This document shows, one piece after another, positions 1 through 6,195 of a stretch of DNA of 7,131 nt (its first letter is position 1; every line of letters begins with the position of its first letter). This stretch comes from Bacteroidales bacterium (GTDB lineage Bacteria > Bacteroidota > Bacteroidia > Bacteroidales > UBA12481). The notes under the pieces were generated by a model, which saw only the letters and a list, made by a program, of their open reading frames with translations, made no database searches and had not been told where the DNA came from. The DNA lies in NCBI GenBank assembly GCA_028707745.1, contig JAQWAJ010000087.1, positions 1 to 7,131 of the forward strand, given 5' to 3'. A program made the position numbers and the translations under genes.

Positions 1-1155
1 TTTCGACCCGGCTTTGCCGTTCACTTTCAGCCTCACCCATCCAACCATGTTCTGCCCCATATCGACCAGGGTATCAGCGTTGGGAGCCTTAAAAACATTG
101 ACCGGGGTAAGCTCCACCAGATCCCTGACAGGCGGTCCGACCTGCGCAACCAGGATATCCTTGTTGTAATCCTTTACTGCTACTGGTTTCCAGGATTTAT
201 CGCTGAATGAAGGGGTGCTCCAGCCCGGAATTTCAAGCCGCGCATCGTATGTTTCACCATGATAGATCTCCGACATCAGGATTGGGCCCAGGTTGAATTT
301 CCATGTTTTATCCGTTACGATGCGTGTTTTCGATCCATCGGCATATTCCACTTCAAGTTGAGCCAGAACAGCAGATTGTTTCCCATAAAGATTTTTACCA
401 TTATTCCACGCGAGGTACCCGCTGTACCAGCCTTTTCCGAGAATAATACCGATGGCGTTTTCCCCTTTTTGCAAATCTCCTGTAACATCATAAGTCTGAT
501 ACTGAAGGTGTTTGTGATAGCTGGTCCATCCCGGAGTCAAAACCCAGTCGTTGGGCTTTTTCCCGTTTACCTCGAGCTGATAAAGTCCGTGTGCCGTAAT
601 ATATAAACGGGCAGATTTTACCTCCTTTTTCAGTTTGAAAGTTTTGCGGATCAGCGGGCTGACGGCTTCTTTCAGGGTATCAGTGATCACAGATTCAATC
701 CAGTAGGCTTTCCAGTTTGAGGCATTCAGTAAACCGGTTTCCCAGAAAGCGGTCGCCGACCAGTCGGTTATGTGGTTTTGATTGTCCCAGATTCTGACGG
801 TCCAGTAATATTTTTGTCCGGGCTTTAATGCAGGGCCCTGATAAACGATCTGGTTACTTTCATCCGTCTGCACTTTTTTGCTGGTCCATAACAGAGGGTC
901 TCCGTTTTTCAGTTTATCCGGATGTTGACCGACGCGAATTTCATAAGCAATCTGTTTGATATTCCGCACATTAGCCTTGATTTTCCAGCTGAAACGGGGC
1001 TGTAACACATCCACGCCCACCGGATTAACCTGATACTCGACACGGGTACCGGTAACTTCGATAAATGGTTTTGGACTTTGAGCAAACGAAAGCTGTCCGA
1101 TCAGTAGAAATCCCGATAATATCAGTACGGAGAAGAAAACAGAAGGTTTTTTCAT
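1..1155 (-). CDS. GH78 alpha-L-rhamnosidase, secreted, N-terminal part (runs off left edge)
   Basis: Releases terminal alpha-L-rhamnose from glycans or glycosides, probably in the periplasm or at the cell surface. The frame is open from an ATG at 1155 to the window edge, giving 385 codons. Residues 1-25 form a signal peptide: MKKP, a hydrophobic stretch, then a likely cut in SFA-QS; no lipobox Cys is seen. Next comes a Fn3-like domain (about 35-150, with NPVGVD and PRFSW). A Bac_rhamnosid_N-type beta domain follows (about 155-330, with GLYQLEVNG and LGKGWYSG). The start of the central beta-sandwich carries GPPVR (about 340) and DMGQNMVGWVRLKVNG (365 onward), both typical of GH78. The (alpha/alpha)6 catalytic domain and its acidic residues lie outside the window, so activity cannot be judged. 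The gene starts 22 bases after the mannosidase stop and is probably co-transcribed with it. No Shine-Dalgarno sequence is visible. Family call is firm; substrate is unknown. Confidence 0.93.
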   Translation of the reverse strand, partial: MKKPSVFFSVLILSGFLLIGQLSFAQSPKPFIEVTGTRVEYQVNPVGVDVLQPRFSWKIKANVRNIKQIAYEIRVGQHPDKLKNGDPLLWTSKKVQTDESNQIVYQGPALKPGQKYYWTVRIWDNQNHITDWSATAFWETGLLNASNWKAYWIESVITDTLKEAVSPLIRKTFKLKKEVKSARLYITAHGLYQLEVNGKKPNDWVLTPGWTSYHKHLQYQTYDVTGDLQKGENAIGIILGKGWYSGYLAWNNGKNLYGKQSAVLAQLEVEYADGSKTRIVTDKTWKFNLGPILMSEIYHGETYDARLEIPGWSTPSFSDKSWKPVAVKDYNKDILVAQVGPPVRDLVELTPVNVFKAPNADTLVDMGQNMVGWVRLKVNGKAGSK

Positions 1156-1177
1156 GGACGAACAAATTTGGTCAAAG

Positions 1178-3346
1178 TTACTTTTTTTTGTTTCCGATGG
1201 GCAGATGAGGCCAAACCAACGGGGGCGCATTCAGCCATTCGGCAATGCTGCCGGCCTGTGGCCCGTTTTCCCAGAGGGCTAACCGGATATCATGAATGCC
1301 CATGTCCATGAATTTGTGCGACCGGCCGTTGTTCAGATCATATCCCTGTTCGTGGCAGTAGGCAGCGCTGCGGAGGATCGACAGGCGGATCTCCTTGCCG
1401 TCGAAGTCGAAGCCGTGGAGGCCGTTGTGGGCGATGTTTAAGATGTTGGTGTAGGTTGTTGGTGGTAGGTTGTAGGTTGTTGGTCGTAAGGGTTGTAAGG
1501 GTTGTAAGGGTTCGAGGGTTAACCAGGTGCCATGGACGTGTTCCTGCGCATCGGCCGGGAATGGCTCAGCGCCACCCGGAATCTGGGCAATCAGTTTTGA
1601 ATTTTCAGGGTTCACAGGGATGGCTAGCTTGAGTCGCTTTTGCTCCTCGTTCCATTGTACCCGGATTTTATATTCCGAAACGGGCCAACCGGGATAGCTG
1701 ATACGCTGAACGACAATTTTGCTGTGGTGATAGGCGAGAACAGATTCAAAAACGGTTCTGACCGGGCCATTTTCAATAATATGTTCCGGTTGTTCGGGTT
1801 CGAATTTACCCTCAACCTCACGCCAGGCCCAGGTATTGGTGCCCCAGGAGTCGGCAGTGTCGGACAGAATCAGAAAGGAAATTTCGGGTCGTTGCATTGA
1901 CGGATCACTATCCGTTTCAACAGAGGTCTTACCGGATGTGTATACAGATGAAGATTCAGGTATCTCTGCTGGTTCCAGATAAAAATGGTGGATTCCATAC
2001 CCGATGTCTTTTGCCAGAAACGAGATTTTGCGCCGCCAGCGGTGGAACGGAAGCTGGGCTTCGGGTTGCTCTTCCTGGCAGGGGATCTCATTACCCTGAC
2101 GGTCGAAAAGCTTCAGCGTCCATTCGCCGTCCCAGAATGGCCGATAGTCGCTCATGCATTCAAACTCGACCGGAAATGTGGTGAGGTTGTGATTGGAGTT
2201 AAATACCGTTACCGGGATATGAGCCCTGAGCGGCTCTGAAGACAGGTTGATGTGTATGATCGAGTCCATATTCACTCTGCGGATGTTTTCCATCGCCCGG
2301 CCATACAGGTCGAGCGCGTCATGCTCAGCTGGCTCGGTGCAGGAGCCTGGCAGGATATCGTGAAAATCGTTGAATAGGATGTCGGACCAGATCTCATCCG
2401 GGATTTTCGGTGTAGCGTCACGGGATCCCGGCATTAGCCGGGATGACAACACTTCGGCAAGCCGTTCAGCCTGCACCGCGGCTGCACTGGTTTCCACGGC
2501 CCGCCGTTTGACCCTTGCCAGTGAGGTGTAACAACCGGTGAAAACCCGCTGGAGGCTGCCTTCATAAACCGGTGAATGCGGAATCAAAGGCTTGATGGCC
2601 TTATAAAACCGGTCGGTGGTACTGTGCACGAACTCCACCCGGTGTTCATCTGCAGCGAACTCCCGGATGCGATCGAGATCGATGCGTGTGGCTCCGCCGC
2701 CATGATCTCCGAGTCCCCAGAAAAGAGCGACATCGCGCCGGAGCTCCAGGGCCAGGTTGGTGGCTTCGGTCAGCCGTTGAATCATATTTTTCCGCTCGGT
2801 ATGATATAAACCGATCTCGATCCGGTACGCCGGAATGATACTGCTATTCAATCCTTTCCATTGATACAGGCTGCCAGGCAGGTTTAAAAAATCTCTTTCG
2901 GGCCGCTGGTGGATATACAACTCATAACCAAAATCGCGGAGCAAACCGGGCAATCCGGCCGGATGACCGAACGAATCGAAGTTGTAAGCTACTTTGGGTT
3001 CAACGCCGAATTCGGATCTGAAATAGTCACGACCGTAACGGATATGGCGTACGAGATTTTCATAGGATGGCAGATTCACATCGGGCTGGAGGAACCATCC
3101 ACCGGCAATGAACCAGCGCTTTTGATCAACCAGATCGCGTATCTCGCCGAATAAATCATGATCGTATTTCTGAACCCACTGATACAGAATAGCTTCGTTG
3201 TGATTGAATATCAACTCCGGATATTCGTGAATGATTTCAATGGCATTCCGGAAAGTGGCTATTGCTTCGGAGCATCCTTCGGTCCAGCGCCATTGCCAGA
3301 CCGGGTCGAGATGAGCATTGCAGATGAGGTGAACGTTATATTTCAT
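1178..3346 (-). CDS. GH38 alpha-mannosidase, cytoplasmic
   Basis: Retaining zinc-dependent alpha-mannosidase of 722 residues. There is no signal peptide, so it probably acts in the cytoplasm on imported mannosides. The N-terminal catalytic barrel opens with HLDPVWQWRW, giving zinc ligands His12 and Asp14. NFDSFGH supplies the expected nucleophile and zinc ligand Asp124, GDHGGGATR lies at 213-221, and NDFHDILPGSC supplies zinc ligand His329. The usual bacterial form of the last motif is NQFHD, so Asp327 for Gln is a small deviation. The three-helix middle domain spans roughly 255-345, followed by beta domains with HNGLHGFDF and LSILRSAAY. The protein stops soon after LNAPPLVWP, short for the family, so a terminal beta domain may be absent. 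Two repeat-derived segments are read in frame, at residues 300-311 and about 610-635. The ATG at 3346 overlaps the transporter stop by 11 bases (translational coupling likely) and lies 11 codons before the first zinc ligand, which supports this start. Confidence 0.93.
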   Translation of the reverse strand: MKYNVHLICNAHLDPVWQWRWTEGCSEAIATFRNAIEIIHEYPELIFNHNEAILYQWVQKYDHDLFGEIRDLVDQKRWFIAGGWFLQPDVNLPSYENLVRHIRYGRDYFRSEFGVEPKVAYNFDSFGHPAGLPGLLRDFGYELYIHQRPERDFLNLPGSLYQWKGLNSSIIPAYRIEIGLYHTERKNMIQRLTEATNLALELRRDVALFWGLGDHGGGATRIDLDRIREFAADEHRVEFVHSTTDRFYKAIKPLIPHSPVYEGSLQRVFTGCYTSLARVKRRAVETSAAAVQAERLAEVLSSRLMPGSRDATPKIPDEIWSDILFNDFHDILPGSCTEPAEHDALDLYGRAMENIRRVNMDSIIHINLSSEPLRAHIPVTVFNSNHNLTTFPVEFECMSDYRPFWDGEWTLKLFDRQGNEIPCQEEQPEAQLPFHRWRRKISFLAKDIGYGIHHFYLEPAEIPESSSVYTSGKTSVETDSDPSMQRPEISFLILSDTADSWGTNTWAWREVEGKFEPEQPEHIIENGPVRTVFESVLAYHHSKIVVQRISYPGWPVSEYKIRVQWNEEQKRLKLAIPVNPENSKLIAQIPGGAEPFPADAQEHVHGTWLTLEPLQPLQPLRPTTYNLPPTTYTNILNIAHNGLHGFDFDGKEIRLSILRSAAYCHEQGYDLNNGRSHKFMDMGIHDIRLALWENGPQAGSIAEWLNAPPLVWPHLPIGNKKK
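1451..1520 (-). repeat. Tandem GTAAGGGTT and GTAGGTTGTTGGT repeats inside the mannosidase gene
   Basis: On the plus strand the 14-mer GTAGGTTGTTGGT(G/C) occurs at 1451-1464 and 1472-1485, separated by a GTAGGTT copy at 1465-1471. Three exact copies of GTAAGGGTT follow at 1486-1494, 1495-1503 and 1504-1512, then a decayed copy CGAGGGTT. On the coding strand this is read in frame and encodes a Pro/Leu/Gln/Thr/Tyr-rich stretch (PLQPLQPLRP, then PTTYNLPPTTYT) at about residues 610-635. It lies between two segments that look like normal GH38 C-terminal beta strands (HGTWLTLE and NILNIAHNG), so it is probably a surface-loop insertion. From general knowledge, such repeats are usually found between genes. 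Confidence 0.85.
2417..2447. repeat. REP-like palindrome inside the mannosidase gene
   Basis: A perfect 8-base inverted repeat, ATCCCGGC (2425-2432) and GCCGGGAT (2437-2444), surrounds the 4-base loop ATTA. GTCA (2417-2420) and TGAC (2444-2447) are further matching outer bases. Read on the coding strand it begins GTCATCCCGGCTAATGCC, close to the extragenic palindromes found across many bacterial genomes. Here it is translated in frame as residues 300-311 (LSSRLMPGSRDA), between the helix ending AERLAEVL and the helix beginning EIWSDILFNDFHD, a region where GH38 enzymes tolerate loop variation. No T-run follows, so it does not look like a terminator. Confidence 0.75.
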
Positions 3347-5099
3347 CTTTTGGAGGGAGATGTTTGTACCAGGTAAAATAGAGAACAGTGGCTACAATGG
3401 CCATGGCGACAGCTGTGAGCCAGAATTGTGGCCATTTGCGCAGGAACATGTAAAACGGGAGTAGGGCTACCACAAACTGAAATACCGGGGCGATCAACCC
3501 ATTGATGGCATCCCACATGGGCTCTTTGTCATGGGCTTTCACCAATCCCTGTTTAACTGCCTCTTTGCGAACCTGGCCCCAAACGCCGAAAGGTTTTATT
3601 TTTGAGTAGAACTTAACCAGGATACCCTGATCTGTTGGTTTGATTATGAATCCGATGGTAACGGTGATAATCAGGCTGGCAATAATGTTGATGCACAGAG
3701 CGTTGGTCCCTGGAACTGTTCCGAAGAAAACTTTCTGGATGATAATAAAGGCGGCCGTAGCGATCATGCTCCACACGAAAGCTTTGGCGCTGAACCGCCA
3801 CCAGTGCCAGCGCATGGTGGCCGGAACGAGGATCATGGTAACCACCACAAAAATCATGGTTTCCCAGGCAGATATGACATTTTTAAAAGCCAAACTGAAC
3901 ACGAATCCCAGCAGCAGCGCCAGAATCGAAGCCAGCTGACCGATCTTGATGACTCTCTTTTCCGAGAGCGACTTAAAGAAATACCTTTTGACAAAGTCGT
4001 TGGTTACCACGTTGGCCGTTACATTGATCATGGCATCGAGGGTCGACATCAGCGCAGCGAGCATCACGGCCAGAAAGAGGCCGCTCACTCCGGTCGGGAG
4101 CCGGGATATCACCAGCGGAAGAATTTTTTCGCCATCAATATTGGTGGCTCCGGTGCCGAGAATCGAGATTCCGAACAGCAGAAAGGCGATAGCGATGATC
4201 CAGCGCAGGACAAACATGAAGGTCCACATCCCACCGGCCATAGCGGCATCGCGGGAGGTTCTGGTGGTGAGAAAGAACTGGAAATCCCACACATTAGGCC
4301 CGGCAAGAACCCTGAATATCATCCAGGTAAATCCGATAATCATCATCGGACCAAAAAGATTGAAATGCTGATAGGCCGCCGGGGTGGATTCGAGATATCC
4401 GGGCCAGAGATGCCAGGTCAGGCCGAGCGAGCTCCAGCCTTCGGGCCGGGATGCAGCCAGGTCGGCGCCGATTCCGCCGGTAAACACCATGACAATCATA
4501 ACGATGGCGCCAACTGCAATCAGCGCTGTTTGAAGGATATCTGTAATGACCACGCCATAAAATCCGCCGAGGGTTACATAAATTCCAACCACTGCAAATA
4601 CAATCAGGGTAGATTGCCAGCGGGTAAGCGGGAAGAAGTCTTCGGCAAATTTCCCGACGCCCACGGCCATATACATCAGGTTGAAGATCATCAGAACAAG
4701 CAGAAAAATTGCCGAAGCCAGCCGGGCCATCTCGGCATCGCGGTCCTTACCGAACCGGGTTTCGTTCCATTCGGCAAACGACATGACGCCGGATCGCCGG
4801 ATCCACTTGGCCTGAAAAGCCATGTAGCCGGCCATCATGAACCAGCCCCAGAAAATATTGGTCATCCACACGGTTTTCAGTCCGAGGTAAAACAGTGCTC
4901 CCACCAAAGCCATGATTCCGGCAATATCGATATAACTCGAGCATCCGGCGATCCCGAGCACCCACCAGGGCAAATTTCGTCCGGCCAGAAAATAATTGTC
5001 GAGCCCCGATGAGGCTTTTTTGCGGATCAGGAATCCTACCATCGCTACCATGATCAGGTAAACGACGACTATGGTCAGATCAATCCAGTTGAGGTTCAT
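3336..5099 (-). CDS. SSS-family sodium:solute symporter (probable sugar importer)
   Basis: Integral inner-membrane protein of 587 residues that should couple sodium entry to uptake of a sugar or related solute. The N terminus (residues 8-25) is a membrane helix right after the start. The family signature DNYFLAGRNLPWWVLG lies at 34-49 and is followed by GCSSYID. The helix with LAALMSTLDAMIN (about 347-359) carries Ser352 and Thr353, in the position of the sodium-2 site hydroxyls of LeuT-fold SSS proteins. About 13 to 15 hydrophobic segments are visible, the last two at about 531-553 and 557-576 after a charged cytoplasmic stretch (about 488-530). Being first in the apparent operon with GH38 and GH78 genes suggests a sugar substrate, possibly a mannoside or rhamnose-containing product; this is inference. 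The ATG at 5099 starts a normal SSS N terminus; no Shine-Dalgarno precedes it, and the leader contains an ACGAGTG repeat. The last 11 bases overlap the GH38 gene. Confidence 0.93.
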   Translation of the reverse strand: MNLNWIDLTIVVVYLIMVAMVGFLIRKKASSGLDNYFLAGRNLPWWVLGIAGCSSYIDIAGIMALVGALFYLGLKTVWMTNIFWGWFMMAGYMAFQAKWIRRSGVMSFAEWNETRFGKDRDAEMARLASAIFLLVLMIFNLMYMAVGVGKFAEDFFPLTRWQSTLIVFAVVGIYVTLGGFYGVVITDILQTALIAVGAIVMIVMVFTGGIGADLAASRPEGWSSLGLTWHLWPGYLESTPAAYQHFNLFGPMMIIGFTWMIFRVLAGPNVWDFQFFLTTRTSRDAAMAGGMWTFMFVLRWIIAIAFLLFGISILGTGATNIDGEKILPLVISRLPTGVSGLFLAVMLAALMSTLDAMINVTANVVTNDFVKRYFFKSLSEKRVIKIGQLASILALLLGFVFSLAFKNVISAWETMIFVVVTMILVPATMRWHWWRFSAKAFVWSMIATAAFIIIQKVFFGTVPGTNALCINIIASLIITVTIGFIIKPTDQGILVKFYSKIKPFGVWGQVRKEAVKQGLVKAHDKEPMWDAINGLIAPVFQFVVALLPFYMFLRKWPQFWLTAVAMAIVATVLYFTWYKHLPPKDEI

Positions 5100-5235
5100 T
5101 AGTTACGAGTGACGAGTGACGAGTGACGTGACGAGTGACAGGGTGAAATTGCTGAAATATTATACAAAATCCAATTCTCCTGCATTGATATCCGGGATGT
5201 TGCTGATTTTCCGAATTCATTGATATTTTTAGGGT
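5100..5235. promoter_or_regulatory. Divergent intergenic region between transporter operon and kinase
   Basis: This 136-base region must hold the promoters for both the minus-strand transporter operon and the plus-strand kinase. Toward the transporter there is a TATAAT hexamer on the minus strand (5164-5159), without a convincing -35 box at the usual distance. Toward the kinase, TATTTTTA (5224-5231) is one base off the Bacteroidota TAnnTTTG element but lies very close to the ATG, and its upstream TTTG partner is poor. The 9-mer CATTGATAT occurs twice in direct orientation (5183-5191 and 5218-5226), 35 bases apart, and could be an operator pair. The half near the transporter is filled by a tandem repeat. 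None of the elements is certain. Confidence 0.35.
5105..5145. repeat. ACGAGTG tandem repeat next to the transporter start
   Basis: Heptamer ACGAGTG occurs at 5105-5111, 5112-5118, 5119-5125 and 5131-5137, with a shortened copy ACGTG at 5126-5130 and a decayed copy ACAGGGTG at 5138-5145. On the transporter strand it reads as CACTCGT units ending 5 bases before the ATG at 5099, so it forms the 5' leader of that gene. Similar units are known as dispersed intergenic repeats in several Bacteroidota-related genomes (general knowledge, not checked here). Unit number could vary between strains by slippage. Confidence 0.8.
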
Positions 5236-6192
5236 ATGAATACAGGCTTGAAAATTATCGTTCCCGGCGGATTGAATACGGATCTGATCGGTTTGGGGGT
5301 TGAACGGCTGTTGGGGCCGGGGGAGTTGACCTTGGGTGGAACTTTTCATGTGGGGCCGGGCGGCAAGGCCCGCAATATGGCCCAGATGGCGGCCGCGTGG
5401 CTCGGACCGGACCAGGTGGCGATGATCGGAAAATCGGTCAGAGACCCGTTCGGGCTCTGGAAGGTTCCGCTGGATGCATTGAAAGAGGCCGGCGTGAATA
5501 CCGAGGCTGTTCAGATTCTGGATTTCGAACAGGCGGGACGTAAGTTTCCCGGCATTGCACTTATACCGGTCGACCAGTCGGGGCGAAACCAGATATATTG
5601 TATCCCAGGCATTAACAATGATTTTTTACCGGCCGATATCCTCGCTGCCGAAGAAATATTCAGTAATGCCGTTAACCCGGCTTACCTGATGCTCGCATTG
5701 GAGATACCCACGGAGACCGTGAAAGCATCCATTGAAAGTGCCAAACGGCATGGTATCCGGGTGGTGCTCGATCCGGGCGGAATTTCTCCGGAAGCCGAAA
5801 ATCATCTGCTTTTGCAGGATATTTTTCTGATCAAACCCAATGAGCATGAGGCGGAAATCCTGACCGGCACGCCAATCACCGGATTGGAAAGTGCATCGGA
5901 GGCAGCAGCCAGATTATTGAGCCGGGGTGTTCAATATGTCATGATCACCCATGGCGCTCACGGGGCCTACCTCTTTGGCGAAAACATATTCAAACATATT
6001 CCTGCACCGGAGATCTCCGGCGGAAACATTCACGATGAAACCGGCTGCGGAGATCAGGTCACTGCAACGCTTACGGCCTGCCTGACTGAGGGAATGTCAG
6101 TCGTGCAGGCCGCGGAAGTTGCCGTGCGGGCCGGAACCATGCAATTTCACCGCAAAGGAATCCAGCCGGTACGGAAATCTGATGTATTCTAA
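5236..6192 (+). CDS. PfkB-family (ribokinase-like) carbohydrate kinase
   Basis: ATP-dependent sugar kinase of 318 residues, a normal length for the family, expected to phosphorylate a monosaccharide in the cytoplasm. The N terminus has IIVPGGLNTDLIGLG (7-21). The sugar-binding GGK-type motif is PGGKARNMAQMAA (41-53), followed by VAMIGKSVRDPFG (61-73). KPNEHEAEILTG at 200-211 is the usual ribokinase-like segment. The C-terminal signature DETGCGDQVTA (267-277) holds the probable catalytic base Asp273; most members have D-T-T-G-A-G-D-A-F there, so the Glu, Cys and Gln are deviations. Its position divergent from the transporter and glycosidase operon suggests it handles a sugar released by that pathway (inference). 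The exact sugar cannot be told from sequence. The ATG at 5236 is preceded by AGGG only one base away, too close for a standard ribosome site. It ends three bases before the stop of the convergent M56-amidase gene. Confidence 0.9.
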   Translation: MNTGLKIIVPGGLNTDLIGLGVERLLGPGELTLGGTFHVGPGGKARNMAQMAAAWLGPDQVAMIGKSVRDPFGLWKVPLDALKEAGVNTEAVQILDFEQAGRKFPGIALIPVDQSGRNQIYCIPGINNDFLPADILAAEEIFSNAVNPAYLMLALEIPTETVKASIESAKRHGIRVVLDPGGISPEAENHLLLQDIFLIKPNEHEAEILTGTPITGLESASEAAARLLSRGVQYVMITHGAHGAYLFGENIFKHIPAPEISGGNIHDETGCGDQVTATLTACLTEGMSVVQAAEVAVRAGTMQFHRKGIQPVRKSDVF

Positions 6193-6195
6193 CTT

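Noticed and set aside
1173..1180. TAACTTTG on the minus strand, an exact match to the Bacteroidota -7 element TAnnTTTG, just before the GH78 start.
   Set aside because: The nearest upstream TTTG is 31 bases away instead of about 19-21, and the first three bases are the mannosidase stop codon. Co-transcription from upstream is more likely, so no promoter is called.
1156..1190. Programmed +1 frameshift at the A8 run that could fuse the mannosidase to the rhamnosidase, since the rhamnosidase frame is open through the junction.
   Set aside because: The rhamnosidase has its own ATG and a signal peptide that must be at the N terminus; a fusion to a cytoplasmic enzyme makes no sense.
1451..1520. 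Possible CRISPR array or small tandem-repeat RNA.
   Set aside because: Units are 7-14 bases with no unique spacers, and the segment is in frame within a conserved enzyme gene.
3804..5012. A 402-codon open frame on the plus strand.
   Set aside because: It lies wholly antisense to the clear SSS transporter, and its translation is His/Gly/Pro-rich with no recognisable domain: a shadow of the GC-biased codon positions of the real gene.
5080..5349. An 89-codon minus-strand open frame across the divergent intergenic region.
   Set aside because: It overlaps the kinase start and the transporter start, and its C-terminal part is simply the translated ACGAGTG repeat.
6193..6195. A shared terminator between the convergent kinase and M56-amidase genes.
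   Set aside because: Only three bases separate the stops and no hairpin with a T-run is visible on either side.
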